A stretch of DNA of 50,031 nt from Pseudomonadota bacterium (GTDB lineage: Bacteria > Pseudomonadota > Gammaproteobacteria > Burkholderiales > Burkholderiaceae_D), in NCBI GenBank assembly GCA_021821365.1, contig JAKACN010000006.1, positions 1 through 50,031 of the forward strand. Reading direction: 5' to 3'. How positions within the stretch are numbered: the stretch's first letter is position 1; the number at the start of each line of letters is the position of its first letter. The notes beneath the pieces are model-generated. The model ran no database searches. It had not been told where the DNA came from and was given only the letters and a program-made list of their open reading frames with translations. Positions 1 to 8,108 of this stretch are shown here, piece after piece. The position numbers and the translations under genes are program-made.

Positions 1-380
1 TCCTCCGATGCACGTGCGGAGGTCTCGCCGACAGGCGGCGTGACGAGATCGCGAGTGGCGTCGTCAGATGCTTCCGCGACGGGCGTTTCTGCTTCCACGT
101 CCCGCAGCACCGGTGCGATGTCTTCCTGGCCGCGAGACGACGGACGCTCGGCGTCCTGCACGTCCTCGATGCGTGGCAGCTCTTCCGATGCGCGCGAGGG
201 AGTCTCGCGGACAGGCGGCGTGACGGGTTCGCGGATAGCGTCGTCGGATGTCTCCGCGACGGGTACCTCGGTGTCCACCTCCGCTTCCATATCTCTCGGT
301 ACGGGAGAAACGTCGTCCTCGCCGCGTGACAACGGGCGCTCGACGTCCTGCACTTCCTCGGTGAGCGGAGGTTCTTCCGC
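1..380 (-). repeat. Coding tandem repeat, period 180-192 bp
   Basis: Within the C-terminal part of the large minus-strand protein, the block at 1-70 recurs at 181-250 with a period of exactly 180 bp (60 codons). A more diverged copy lies about 192 bp further right, with a four-residue insertion. The encoded unit is acidic and Pro-rich, with recurring motifs VQDVERP, SRGED, PVAETSDDA, VTPPV and SRASEE. The array continues past the left edge, so the copy number is unknown. Confidence 0.8.
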
Positions 381-3188
381 CGCCTTTGCCGATGACTCAC
401 CAACGGGAGGCGTGTCGGTATCCGTCTTCGCGACGGGGGCTTCTTCCTCTCCGGCTTTGGATCGCTTGGCCACGTCTTCGGGCGATTCGAGCGCACCACG
501 CATGACAGGTGCGGTTCTGGAGGGCCGGTTGTCGCCCGTATCGTCATCCTCCGCCGACGTGACTCTGCCTTCCAGCGCCTCCAGCCTGTTCAGCACCGTG
601 GTGAGATCGTTCCGGACATCTTCAAGCCGCTGATGGGCCTCGGGATAGGCGCGCCGCACCTGAACGCCATACATCGGCTCCTGGAGCATGACGGCGATGC
701 CTTTCCAGATGGTCGACGCCAACTCGTTTCCCCAGAAATTCTTCCGGAATCCTGTTTCACTGAAACCCGTGCCGGGCAGGGTACTGCCGCCTTCATCGCG
801 TTGGAAATCGCGCAGGTAGACCAGGAGGTTGATGTACATTCCCATCGGGACTGACCCCTTCGCTCCTGATAATAGGTTCGTGATCACGAGTTTCGTCATC
901 TTAAATCCCGGGACGGCAGATGCGATGAGGTAGCTGCCAAGCACGAGCGTGGCATGAACTGCAAATTGCAAGCCCGTTAGCGCGCCGGCGATCTTCTTGG
1001 CTGTCTCTATCGGGAAAGGCTGATGCTTCGCGGCGGACCATCCCTGTTTGATCACCCGCGCGCCTCCGTTTGACACCACGGACCAGTTCAGCCCACCAAC
1101 TCCCAGTTGCCAGAATGCCCAAAACGACGCACCAATGGCGGTAACGAACTCCCTCGGCGTCTGGATTCGGGCCCAGGCCTGGCGGTAGGCACGCCGATAC
1201 TCCGGCTTGAACGTCCCTGCCCGCCATAGTTCTTTCGCAAACCACAGTTTTCCGGTGGTGAGATTCGGGATTTCCAATTCCACGGCGAGGCGCTCCCGGT
1301 AATACTCGGACGACTGTGAATAGGTGCCATCTCCAATTTGCCGAAGATCGGTAAAAGCGGCATCGAATTTGTCCAGGTTGCCGCGCAGCTTGTCCCATTC
1401 GACACTTCTACCCGTTGTCTCCGCGTTCGCGGACAACGCATTCACGCGCGTGTTGAACGTATCGCATTCCGTCTGCAAGGCCGCCTGAAAACCGCGCGCA
1501 AGCTGGTCGATCGATTGTTCCGCCGCACCGGCCGAAGCGTCGATGGTCGGATCATCCTCGTTCACGAGGAACTTATTGAAAGCATCGACGTCACTCGCGC
1601 GACTGGCGATCAGTTCGTCGATATTCTCGAGGGTTTGCAGCGTCGGATCGGCCTTGCAGGCGCGATCGAGTCGGTCGGTCAGGTACTTGATCACGGGCGC
1701 AGGCAGCGTCTCTCCATCGTAGTTTCTGAAGGCGAGTATCACGGAGACTGACTTCGGGTCCATGTTGATCGACTTTGCGACATCCGAGACAATGACTTCC
1801 ATATCCAGTTTGATCGGTTCGCCGACGGCGCCTCGCGCGGTGGTGACGGAGTTGCGGAAATGCTGCGTCGTATAGTCGACGACCTCGGTGATCCTTTCGT
1901 CATCCGGCCCTTCCGGCGATCCGTTGAAATCGTTCTTGTAGCGATAGGCGACGTGGCGTGCCACATATTTCGCCATGATGTCCTGCTCTTTCACTTTGTC
2001 GACGACGCCCGCCGGAATTGTCCCGACAACCTGGAGAGCCGTCCCGCCCCATTGAAGGCCCCAGGCGAGCATGGCGGTGTAGGAGTAAAGGTAACCGGCC
2101 GCCAGGGCGAGGAGCGCCTGGACACCGTTGATGATACCCGTGGCGCCAAATCCCACCTGGTAGCAAGAATTGAACACAGCACGCATGTCGCAATGGTGTA
2201 TCACGTCATCCAGTGCTGCCTCCGAATTCATCAGGTCGCGGGCCACCGGGCGCAGCTGTTCGGCGGTGGCGCCATCCAGGTCCATCGCTCGCAACGCGCC
2301 TTGTGCCCTGCCCGATTCCGTCATGACATTCTGGATACGCGGCCCGAGGTCGCGCAACATGGGGGTCTTCAGCAGTTTCGCCAGATTGGTGAACCAGGTG
2401 CCGCTTTTGTCGAATCCGGTCACGCCCACGATGACGCACGTTGCAAAAACGACCGGTACCACGACTCCCAGCGTGACCAGCTGCGACACGTAGCCCAGAA
2501 CCACGCCTGCCATATGCTTCGCGACGTCATCACTGAGGGGAATGAGCGAGATACCCGCCGTCAGCGTACCGATGAGCCCGGGCAGGATGACCCGCACCGA
2601 ATAAAATACCGCGCCTCGCCGTACCCCTTTTTGCCAGAGGGCGTGCGAGATGCCGAGCGAACCGATAAGCCTTCCGGTGCCCTGATCCCAAAGCGCCTCG
2701 ATTTGCGTTTGCAGCTTCGCCAGGCGTTTTCCCGCTGTCTTGTCGCCTTTCTTGCTTGCGACCCGAAGAAGATTCGCCTGGTGCTCCATGTCGAGGGCTT
2801 GAACGCACACCGTCATCGCCCCCTTGAACTCTTCCATATTCACATCGAAGGCGTACTGATCGCCTGCGTGGTTGGCTTCATGAATTCTCAAGCGGTTCGT
2901 AATGCGTCCGCGTTGATGCGGGCTCATGCCGGGGATTTCCGGATCGGCCGGGGGCACCAGTGCGCGCGTTCGCCTCGCGGCGTCGCCGAACGGCAAGGGT
3001 GGCGGGGCAGCCGGCTTCGTACGCAGCGCCAGTTCTCCCGGTTTGAGCGTGGACAGCTTGATCACGGCAGTGGAACTCTCACCGCCGGAGGTGCCTTGCG
3101 TTTTCCTGTGGCCGTCGTCCGGGCGTGGGTTGGGAAGGATGATGTCAGGGTCCTGCGCTTGATGCGCCATGTTGACGGTGAGTGCCAT
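1..3188 (-). CDS. Very large membrane-spanning candidate type III effector (partial, runs off left edge)
   Basis: One uninterrupted minus-strand frame reads from an ATG at 3188 to the window edge, giving 1062 codons with no stop. GGAAAGG lies 12 bases before the ATG. The N-terminus lacks acidic residues up to about residue 12, as in type III signals, and residues 1-90 are Pro/Arg rich. Hydrophobic stretches lie near residues 192-217, 227-258 and 345-372, and again near 686-700 and 733-760. A coiled-coil-like segment (846-876) is followed by an acidic Pro-rich tail of near-identical 60-64-residue repeats. A CesT-type chaperone gene is immediately upstream and an hrp box lies 323 bases upstream. 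I do not recognise the family. The shorter ORFs on both strands here are shadows of this frame. A membrane-inserting secreted protein is inference; a non-secreted membrane protein is possible. Confidence 0.7.
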   Translation of the reverse strand, partial: MALTVNMAHQAQDPDIILPNPRPDDGHRKTQGTSGGESSTAVIKLSTLKPGELALRTKPAAPPPLPFGDAARRTRALVPPADPEIPGMSPHQRGRITNRLRIHEANHAGDQYAFDVNMEEFKGAMTVCVQALDMEHQANLLRVASKKGDKTAGKRLAKLQTQIEALWDQGTGRLIGSLGISHALWQKGVRRGAVFYSVRVILPGLIGTLTAGISLIPLSDDVAKHMAGVVLGYVSQLVTLGVVVPVVFATCVIVGVTGFDKSGTWFTNLAKLLKTPMLRDLGPRIQNVMTESGRAQGALRAMDLDGATAEQLRPVARDLMNSEAALDDVIHHCDMRAVFNSCYQVGFGATGIINGVQALLALAAGYLYSYTAMLAWGLQWGGTALQVVGTIPAGVVDKVKEQDIMAKYVARHVAYRYKNDFNGSPEGPDDERITEVVDYTTQHFRNSVTTARGAVGEPIKLDMEVIVSDVAKSINMDPKSVSVILAFRNYDGETLPAPVIKYLTDRLDRACKADPTLQTLENIDELIASRASDVDAFNKFLVNEDDPTIDASAGAAEQSIDQLARGFQAALQTECDTFNTRVNALSANAETTGRSVEWDKLRGNLDKFDAAFTDLRQIGDGTYSQSSEYYRERLAVELEIPNLTTGKLWFAKELWRAGTFKPEYRRAYRQAWARIQTPREFVTAIGASFWAFWQLGVGGLNWSVVSNGGARVIKQGWSAAKHQPFPIETAKKIAGALTGLQFAVHATLVLGSYLIASAVPGFKMTKLVITNLLSGAKGSVPMGMYINLLVYLRDFQRDEGGSTLPGTGFSETGFRKNFWGNELASTIWKGIAVMLQEPMYGVQVRRAYPEAHQRLEDVRNDLTTVLNRLEALEGRVTSAEDDDTGDNRPSRTAPVMRGALESPEDVAKRSKAGEEEAPVAKTDTDTPPVGESSAKAAEEPPLTEEVQDVERPLSRGEDDVSPVPRDMEAEVDTEVPVAETSDDAIREPVTPPVRETPSRASEELPRIEDVQDAERPSSRGQEDIAPVLRDVEAETPVAEASDDATRDLVTPPVGETSARASE

Positions 3189-3244
3189 GATGTTCGATTA
3201 CCTTTCCGGGCGCATCTTCCCGCGCCCTTTTACACATTTGTATT

Positions 3245-3424
3245 TCACGGAAGCGTCCGACGGACGTAGAGCAGTACCTGGAGGCGCGATAGTCGCTGCA
3301 TCGCGGCGACGATCCGCGAGTGGTTGACGTGTGCACCCCGGAGTGTTTGCCATGCTGCGGTTTGCGGGTGTAGATTTGTTCGGGACAGGCAAATCGGCGA
3401 GCACGGATTGACTGAAGTGTGCAT
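3245..3424 (-). CDS. Possible small leader ORF, 59 aa
   Basis: This short basic ORF lies in the 323-base leader between the hrp box at 3511-3538 and the large candidate effector. Its ATG is 87 bases below the box and is preceded by AAGAGA. The product (starts MHTSVNPCSPICL, ends VRRTLP) resembles nothing I know, and the Ser/Cys/His/Arg-rich composition could equally be chance. The rest of 3189-3752 holds no convincing gene. Low confidence. Confidence 0.25.
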   Translation of the reverse strand: MHTSVNPCSPICLSRTNLHPQTAAWQTLRGAHVNHSRIVAAMQRLSRLQVLLYVRRTLP

Positions 3425-3510
3425 GTTCTCTTGTTGGTGCCAAATGATGACTGGACCCGTTCTCACGGCGCTGGCCGTATTCCGCACTGCCCGATGAAGA
3501 GCATTGCTTA

Positions 3511-3538
3511 TGTGTGGCCTGAAAGACAATGGAGTTCC
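3511..3538 (-). promoter_or_regulatory. hrp box (HrpL-type promoter) for the large candidate effector
   Basis: On the minus strand GGAACT is followed by 15 bases and CCACACA, an exact match to GGAACY-N15/16-CCACNNA. It points at the large protein starting at 3188. Confidence 0.75.
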
Positions 3539-3752
3539 TTTGGAAGGCCTGCTTTCCTGAACGCGTGGCGGCCGAACGGACGAACAAGGCGATGGCGCCG
3601 GCAAATCACGCGTGTGTCGCGGTTTTCCAGGGGATGCAGCGGATAGAAGAAGCGGGTTGCCCTGTCGCGGCGCATGAGGCTCTCGCAAAGACGCACTCCG
3701 CGCAGAGAGCACGTTGCGGAGGTGTTATCCGAATGGCGCGGCCGGCAGACGA

Positions 3753-4238
3753 TCAGGATATCCCGGCCCGCTTCATCAGGCGCTCCTGGAGCGACGCGTT
3801 CTTCTTGCCGCGAGATGCTTTTTCGTCGGGGACTCCGACCAGGAAATAACTGTTTTGCCAATCCTTGGCTTGTGCTGCATACATCGCCAGTCCATCCAGG
3901 AATCCGGTCGCGCGCTCGGCATCCACGGGCAGGCGAGCCATCAAATAGACGTGGTCGGACATGGGGTCAACGGCGAAGTACGGCATGGCGTACTCGAAGT
4001 GCGTGAGGTTCATGTCGAGCAATCGATAGATCACCCGCTCGCGTTCCGGGCCTTGCGGAAGCGGGCCAAAGTCCGTATAGATCGCGGCATCGCTCGAGCC
4101 CGCGGTATCGTCCTCATGGATGACGAAACGAATGCCGTCGACCTCGATGACAGCCCGGTCGTACATCTGCGCCGGATTCGAGATCTTTGCCAGCGTGCAA
4201 ATCCTGTCCACAAATTTCTGAAAATTTTCTGACGCCAT
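3753..4238 (-). CDS. CesT-family type III secretion chaperone, 161 aa
   Basis: This is a small acidic protein of the CesT/Tir-chaperone fold, which binds the N-terminal region of an effector and keeps it ready for export. The fold is suggested by the pattern of an N-terminal helix (residues 1-20), strands around VIEVDGIRFVIHED, the DFGPLP turn, a helix RVIYRLLDMNLTHFEYAMPYFAV, then YLMARLPV and a long C-terminal helix ending in NSYFLVG. The ATG at 4238 is preceded by GGAGGAGC, so a longer frame upstream is not used. A one-mismatch hrp box lies 204 bases upstream. It is the paralogue of the chaperone at 11070-11567, sharing DFGP, RLL..NLT and the aromatic end. The likely client is the large protein immediately downstream. 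Confidence 0.82.
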   Translation of the reverse strand: MASENFQKFVDRICTLAKISNPAQMYDRAVIEVDGIRFVIHEDDTAGSSDAAIYTDFGPLPQGPERERVIYRLLDMNLTHFEYAMPYFAVDPMSDHVYLMARLPVDAERATGFLDGLAMYAAQAKDWQNSYFLVGVPDEKASRGKKNASLQERLMKRAGIS

Positions 4239-4441
4239 GTGAAGCTCCTCCTGAAATCGATCCGCAGCACGCTCAGGTTGCAGCAAGCCGCGCACACTGC
4301 ACTGGAATCGGGATGTGCCGGATCAGCGCCGATAGGTGCCACATCATGCGCCAGGCGCACATTGCCATTCCGCGGAACCTTCAATGCCAATGAGCGACGA
4401 CGCCGCTCGCCGACGGGCGAATTCCCCGCCGCTACGCCCTA

Positions 4442-4469
4442 TCTGTGGCGCGTCGCATCGAACTGTTCC
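4442..4469 (-). promoter_or_regulatory. hrp box (one mismatch) for the chaperone gene
   Basis: The minus strand reads GGAACA, 15 bases, CCACAGA. The only deviation from the HrpL consensus is the last base of the -35 element. It lies 204 bases upstream of the CesT-type chaperone. Confidence 0.6.
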
Positions 4470-4504
4470 ACGATGTCATGCAATTCAATCTTCGGAGAGA
4501 CAAC

Positions 4505-4535
4505 GCCCGGCACGCCGGGGAGGGCAATGCCGGGC
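4505..4535 (-). terminator. Hairpin downstream of candidate effector A
   Basis: GCCCGGCA and TGCCGGGC form an 8-bp perfect stem 31 bases past the stop at 4566. The following bases are only moderately T-rich, so this is a possible rather than a classic intrinsic terminator. It separates effector A from the hrp box of the chaperone gene. Confidence 0.45.
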
Positions 4536-4565
4536 GCCGGTCAGGAAGCGGCCTGCGTGCGAAAC

Positions 4566-5975
4566 TTATACCGCGGTGGCTACCTCGTCTTTTTCGGCCT
4601 TTGCTTTTTCGGCCTTGGCTGCGTCGCGCATCTCCAATGCCGCCGCGTAAGCTGCAACAGCGGACTCGAAATGCGGTAAGCCCTCGAAGACGCTGGGATC
4701 CATCGGTTGAACGATTGCAGCCCTGTTTCTGGGGCTGGCGTCGAACTCGGCAAACCTTTCCGGATTCAAGGTCATGAGGACGAGCGGCAGCTTGACTTCC
4801 GTTCCATCCTCCCTCGTGACCTTCCACTGGGCGATCTGCGGAGCGAAGTCTTTCGAATCCTTGTCCGTCCAGCCCGGAGTCGATTTGTCCGGGGGGAGCG
4901 GGATCACGCCCGCAACATCGAATCCGAACATGGCGTAGAAAGGAATGAGGTGCGCCAGACAGGCGAGATGATTGCCGTCGCCGTCCTTGACGGCGGCACG
5001 CACCAGATCGGGCATGCGATGCCGTTCGCCTTCCTTCGGCGATCTCGGTCCCGCCTTGTACACGCTGATGATGGTTCCTTCCCTGGTCGCGCCCAATCCG
5101 GCGTGACCATCCTTGGAGGTATACACATTGCATCCGTCATATCCAGTAATGTTGCGCAGCAGGACGTTATTGGCTCCGACCGACATGTCATCCTTGGCGC
5201 GCTGAAGCAGGCAGCGGAAGTCCTGTATCCGCTCCGGATCGACGCGAATGGCAAGAACGTCGCCATTTTCCGTAACGATAGGGGTGCCGAATCCTCCCCA
5301 AATTCCACCTTGCACTCGCAGGGCCAGTTCGCTCCTGATCTTGTCGCCCCGCTCATGCATGTGCTGCTTGTCGTTCGGGTCCATATTGGTGACGACATTC
5401 TGCAGCGACAAGCGCGAGGAGTTTTCGTCGATGGTGGCGGCGAGCGACGACGAGCGGCCAAGCGCTTGCGCCGAGGTGCGACCATGTGGTCCCGACGTGG
5501 AGCGGCGATGCCCGATATATTGGCTTCTGGCGTCGTCCGGGCTGAGCGTGTCACGCGATTCCGATCTCCGGTGCCCTGACTTGCTAGGATGCAAAACCAC
5601 AGGCCCGTCAGCGGGGTTGCCTGGTTTGCGCGCCGTACGCGGCTGATGCAAGACCACAGAGGGACCCTGAGCGCTCGCCTCGCCTCCCGGAGCCTGAACG
5701 CTTGATTCGCCGCCTTCCACCGTGCGGCTTGACTGCCCCTGGCTTTTCAGCACCATTGCTCGGCCGCGACTGTCCTGCATTTTGGCGGGCATGCGTGCGA
5801 TTGGTCCGGAGTCGCCCGACTCGCGTCTGACCGGTGGAGTAGAGGATAGTCTCGGGGCGACGTTGTCCAGCTCCGCACCTTGCGATTGATCCGTATTGGC
5901 GCTCTTGTCGCAGCTGTTTCCGATACTGCCGAATGATGAGGCGAGGGGCGCGGGACAAGGATTAAATGTAGGCAT
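4566..5975 (-). CDS. Candidate type III effector A with GNAT-like domain, 469 aa
   Basis: Starts MPTFNPCPAPLASSF, a Ser/Pro-rich N-terminus without early acidic residues. Residues up to about 200 are polar and disordered-looking. Residues 215-430 form a globular domain shared with the gene at 6880-7938: common blocks are DPERIQDFRCLL, GLGATREGTIISVYKAG, HLACLAHLIPFYAMFGF, PGWTD and a strand ending LMTLNP. The order (Gly-rich strand, S-h-h-K/Y, helix, Leu-Cys, FY..GF) resembles a GNAT acetyltransferase core; this is inference from pattern only. The tail is Ala/Lys/Glu rich. The ATG at 5975 is preceded by AGGAA. An upstream in-frame ATG at 6191 lies before the hrp box (6150-6177) and cannot be used. 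No stop in frame. Confidence 0.75.
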   Translation of the reverse strand: MPTFNPCPAPLASSFGSIGNSCDKSANTDQSQGAELDNVAPRLSSTPPVRRESGDSGPIARMPAKMQDSRGRAMVLKSQGQSSRTVEGGESSVQAPGGEASAQGPSVVLHQPRTARKPGNPADGPVVLHPSKSGHRRSESRDTLSPDDARSQYIGHRRSTSGPHGRTSAQALGRSSSLAATIDENSSRLSLQNVVTNMDPNDKQHMHERGDKIRSELALRVQGGIWGGFGTPIVTENGDVLAIRVDPERIQDFRCLLQRAKDDMSVGANNVLLRNITGYDGCNVYTSKDGHAGLGATREGTIISVYKAGPRSPKEGERHRMPDLVRAAVKDGDGNHLACLAHLIPFYAMFGFDVAGVIPLPPDKSTPGWTDKDSKDFAPQIAQWKVTREDGTEVKLPLVLMTLNPERFAEFDASPRNRAAIVQPMDPSVFEGLPHFESAVAAYAAALEMRDAAKAEKAKAEKDEVATAV

Positions 5976-6149
5976 ATCTGTTCCTGTAAATTGACGATCA
6001 CAAAACACGGCTTGCCTGCGGATGCGATTTCCGGAAGCACGCCAGAATCCGGACGGCAAGGCGATGCACGATTTGCGTCCGGCATCGAAGAGCCCGATGG
6101 GCCAGCCATCCCTTTCGGGTGCCACATGCTTGTAGGGTTGCCGATGCCA

Positions 6150-6177
6150 TATGTGGTCAATGTGGCAAGCCGGTTCC
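6150..6177 (-). promoter_or_regulatory. hrp box for candidate effector A
   Basis: The minus strand reads GGAACC, 15 bases, CCACATA, an exact match, 175 bases upstream of the ATG at 5975. The box overlaps a 10-bp palindrome TTCCGCGGAA at 6174-6183. Confidence 0.8.
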
Positions 6178-6383
6178 GCGGAATTTCTCAAACTGCGTTG
6201 ACAAATGCGCTGTAATTTCAGGCATCCAGGATGCGACTGCGAAGGAGAAGGGACGGGGAGTGGTGACGTTGCCCCCAGTGCTACAGGGAGCGCCCTCTAC
6301 GGCAGCCGATTACAGGGAAGCGCCGCATTCCCCACTTCTCGCTCGGCACACAATGCAAACGATGAATTTACGCTTGTGTCGGT

Positions 6384-6760
6384 CCGGCCTTTCTGTTCCC
6401 AAGCCTTCTTGCGAAGGGGCCGGATACTCGGCTATGGCTAACGGCTGTTAAGCCGCCAGCGAATAGCGATCGCCATCATTGGTCATGAAGCCGGCATATT
6501 TGCCGCCGACATGTCCGACTTTGGCGTAAACGTTGTTGACGTTTATTGGATTTGCGCTATTTGCGTCAGGCGCCTGACGTGCTGTAGATCCGGTTACTCG
6601 CGCCGCCTGTCGAAACCAGGTCACCCCCGTCAGATGGCGACGGCAGTCCGTTCGACATGCCATCGCCATGTGGTGGAGGTGGGGAGAATCGAACTCCCGT
6701 CCAGACAGACTTTCGCCTTCACGTCCCGCGAGGCATGCGCCTCGCACACAACAATTCTTT
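6384..6760 (-). ncRNA. ssrA: Circularly permuted (two-piece) tmRNA
   Basis: The minus strand shows the tmRNA parts in permuted order. First comes the acceptor piece: a hairpin GCGAGGC/GCCTCGC near 6725-6742, GTCTGTC, a T-arm GGGAG-TTCGATT-CTCCC, acceptor strand CACCTCC, and encoded ACCA ending at 6671. A 42-base spacer with an imperfect hairpin follows. The coding piece then starts at 6628 with GGGGGTGACCTGGTTTCGAC. GGGGGTG pairs with CACCTCC (7/7 with one G-U) and GACAGGC pairs with GTCTGTC. A reading frame ending NDGDRYSLAA-stop at 6448 matches a tmRNA tag end. The resume codon is uncertain (GTC after ATAAAC, giving a 30-residue tag, is one option). A CCGGCC/GGCCGG stem at 6384-6423 may close the 3' end. 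Outer ends are approximate. Permuted tmRNAs are known in some betaproteobacteria. Confidence 0.85.
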
Positions 6761-6879
6761 CCAATAGGTGGTATCGGCGGCAAAACTGTTCCATTGTGCT
6801 GCACAACTCATGCAATGGAAGGGTTGCTGTCGAAGAGGGTTCCGCGATCTTCCGCCGGTCGCGAATCGTGGCCACCAGT

Positions 6880-7938
6880 TCATGTGCCGGAAGACCCGGC
6901 GCGCGTCCTGACAACTTCCTCATACGCTGCCGGCACGCCGGGAACCTGCTTGAACGCGTTGAGGTTAGTGAAATCCTGAGATGTCTCGGAAAGCCGCCCG
7001 TCTTGCCGAATGATCTCGTGCAGGGCCGGATTCAATCGCATGACGACATAGGGAAGAGCCACTGTCCGTTGGTTGTCGCCTTCACCGGTGACGACGGTGA
7101 ACTGGCGCATTTCCTCTTCATAGTCTTCATTATTCTGCTCGGTCCATCCCGGATAGGCGTCCAGCGGAGAGCGCGGCACGATGGCAAGAAGTTCAAAACC
7201 GTAATGCTTGTTGTAGTAAGCGAGCATGTGGGATAAGCAGACAAGATGGTCGCCGCCTCGCAGGATGACCTCGTTCATCACATCATGCGCGCGATGGTGC
7301 ATTGCATTCTTCGGCGAATTGGGCGGCGCCTTGAAAAAGCTGACGATCCGGTTTTCCCGCGTCAGGCCGGCGCCTGCCTTCCCATCCAGGGAGATGAACA
7401 GATCAACGCCTTCGTAGTACTTGGCACTTCGAAGCGTCACAGGCGCCGCCTTTTTCCGGCCGAGTTCTTCCTTCGCCAGGCTGAGCAGACACCGGAGGTC
7501 TTCCAACCGCTCCGGCTTGAGGTGAATGGCGACGGGCGTGCTGTCCGTATCCCGGATGACCTCCCCGAACGTTTCATAGTTCCCTGTCTGCTGGCACTCC
7601 GACAGTTCGGCGCGGACCTCCCGGGCGCGTCGGTGCATGGCGGCAGGATCATCCGGAGCGGAACGCGGAGTGCTTGAATCCGCCATGGGCCGATTGCCTG
7701 CATCCGCATTCTGTCGATTTGAGGCATCTGCCTGCCTGGCCTGCCTGACGAGTGGATGCGATGCGGTGCTGCGTTGAGATGCCGGCGTAACGGGCCGGCT
7801 GGTTCGGGCTGGTGCCGAGACGGCGGTATCGGCATTGCCGGCGGCAGGCTGAGATTCCGTTATCATTCCTCCGTTCTGTTTCGGTCTCCCGGTGAAGAAC
7901 GGAATACAGGGACAAAGATTGATATGAAAACCAGGCAT
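6880..7938 (-). CDS. Candidate type III effector B with GNAT-like domain, 352 aa
   Basis: This is the paralogue of the 4566-5975 product. Shared blocks are KPERLEDLRCLL, GAGLTRENRIVSFFKA (residues about 181-200), HLVCLSHMLAYYNKHYGF (about 231-248), PGWTEQ and YVVMRLNP. A polar Ser/Thr/Arg-rich region precedes the domain. Two starts are possible. The ATG at 7938 gives MPGFHINLCPC, which lines up with the effector A start MPTFNPCP. The ATG at 7866 has GGAGGA directly abutting it, too close to act as a ribosome site. I prefer 7938. No hrp box sits directly upstream; it may be co-transcribed with the gene at 8109-8951, whose stop is 170 bases away. The ssrA acceptor piece begins about 120 bases beyond its stop. 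Confidence 0.72.
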   Translation of the reverse strand: MPGFHINLCPCIPFFTGRPKQNGGMITESQPAAGNADTAVSAPARTSRPVTPASQRSTASHPLVRQARQADASNRQNADAGNRPMADSSTPRSAPDDPAAMHRRAREVRAELSECQQTGNYETFGEVIRDTDSTPVAIHLKPERLEDLRCLLSLAKEELGRKKAAPVTLRSAKYYEGVDLFISLDGKAGAGLTRENRIVSFFKAPPNSPKNAMHHRAHDVMNEVILRGGDHLVCLSHMLAYYNKHYGFELLAIVPRSPLDAYPGWTEQNNEDYEEEMRQFTVVTGEGDNQRTVALPYVVMRLNPALHEIIRQDGRLSETSQDFTNLNAFKQVPGVPAAYEEVVRTRAGSSGT

Positions 7939-8108
7939 TTCTCTGTCGATCAGTTCAATGGATGCGTGTCGCCCTCGCCACAGCGCGATGTGCGGGAGAG
8001 ACGCGAAGACGGAAAGGGAATGAAGGGGGAGGCGAAGCGTTCCCGTGGCAGCATGTAACGATGTCCAATAATACGATCGATCCCGTGCAGCGCATGCAGG
8101 AAGCAGCG

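Noticed and set aside
40-633. Plus-strand Ser/Thr-rich frame of 197 codons
   Set aside because: Antisense image of the acidic tandem-repeat tail of the same minus-strand protein.
1888-2481. Possible NRPS- or mobile-element-like short ORFs in several frames
   Set aside because: All conflict with the open minus-strand frame and carry no family motif.
1860-3269. Plus-strand open frame of 469 codons
   Set aside because: It is antisense to the large minus-strand protein, which has a ribosome site, hydrophobic segments and repeats; the plus product is His/Arg-rich nonsense.
4368-6183. Palindrome TTCCGCGGAA at 4368-4377 and 6174-6183
   Set aside because: Two copies of a 10-bp GC-rich palindrome are weak evidence for an operator; one simply overlaps an hrp box.
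6448-6804. Minus-strand ORF of 118 codons ending DRYSLAA
   Set aside because: It runs through the permuted tmRNA; only its end is translated, as the tmRNA tag.
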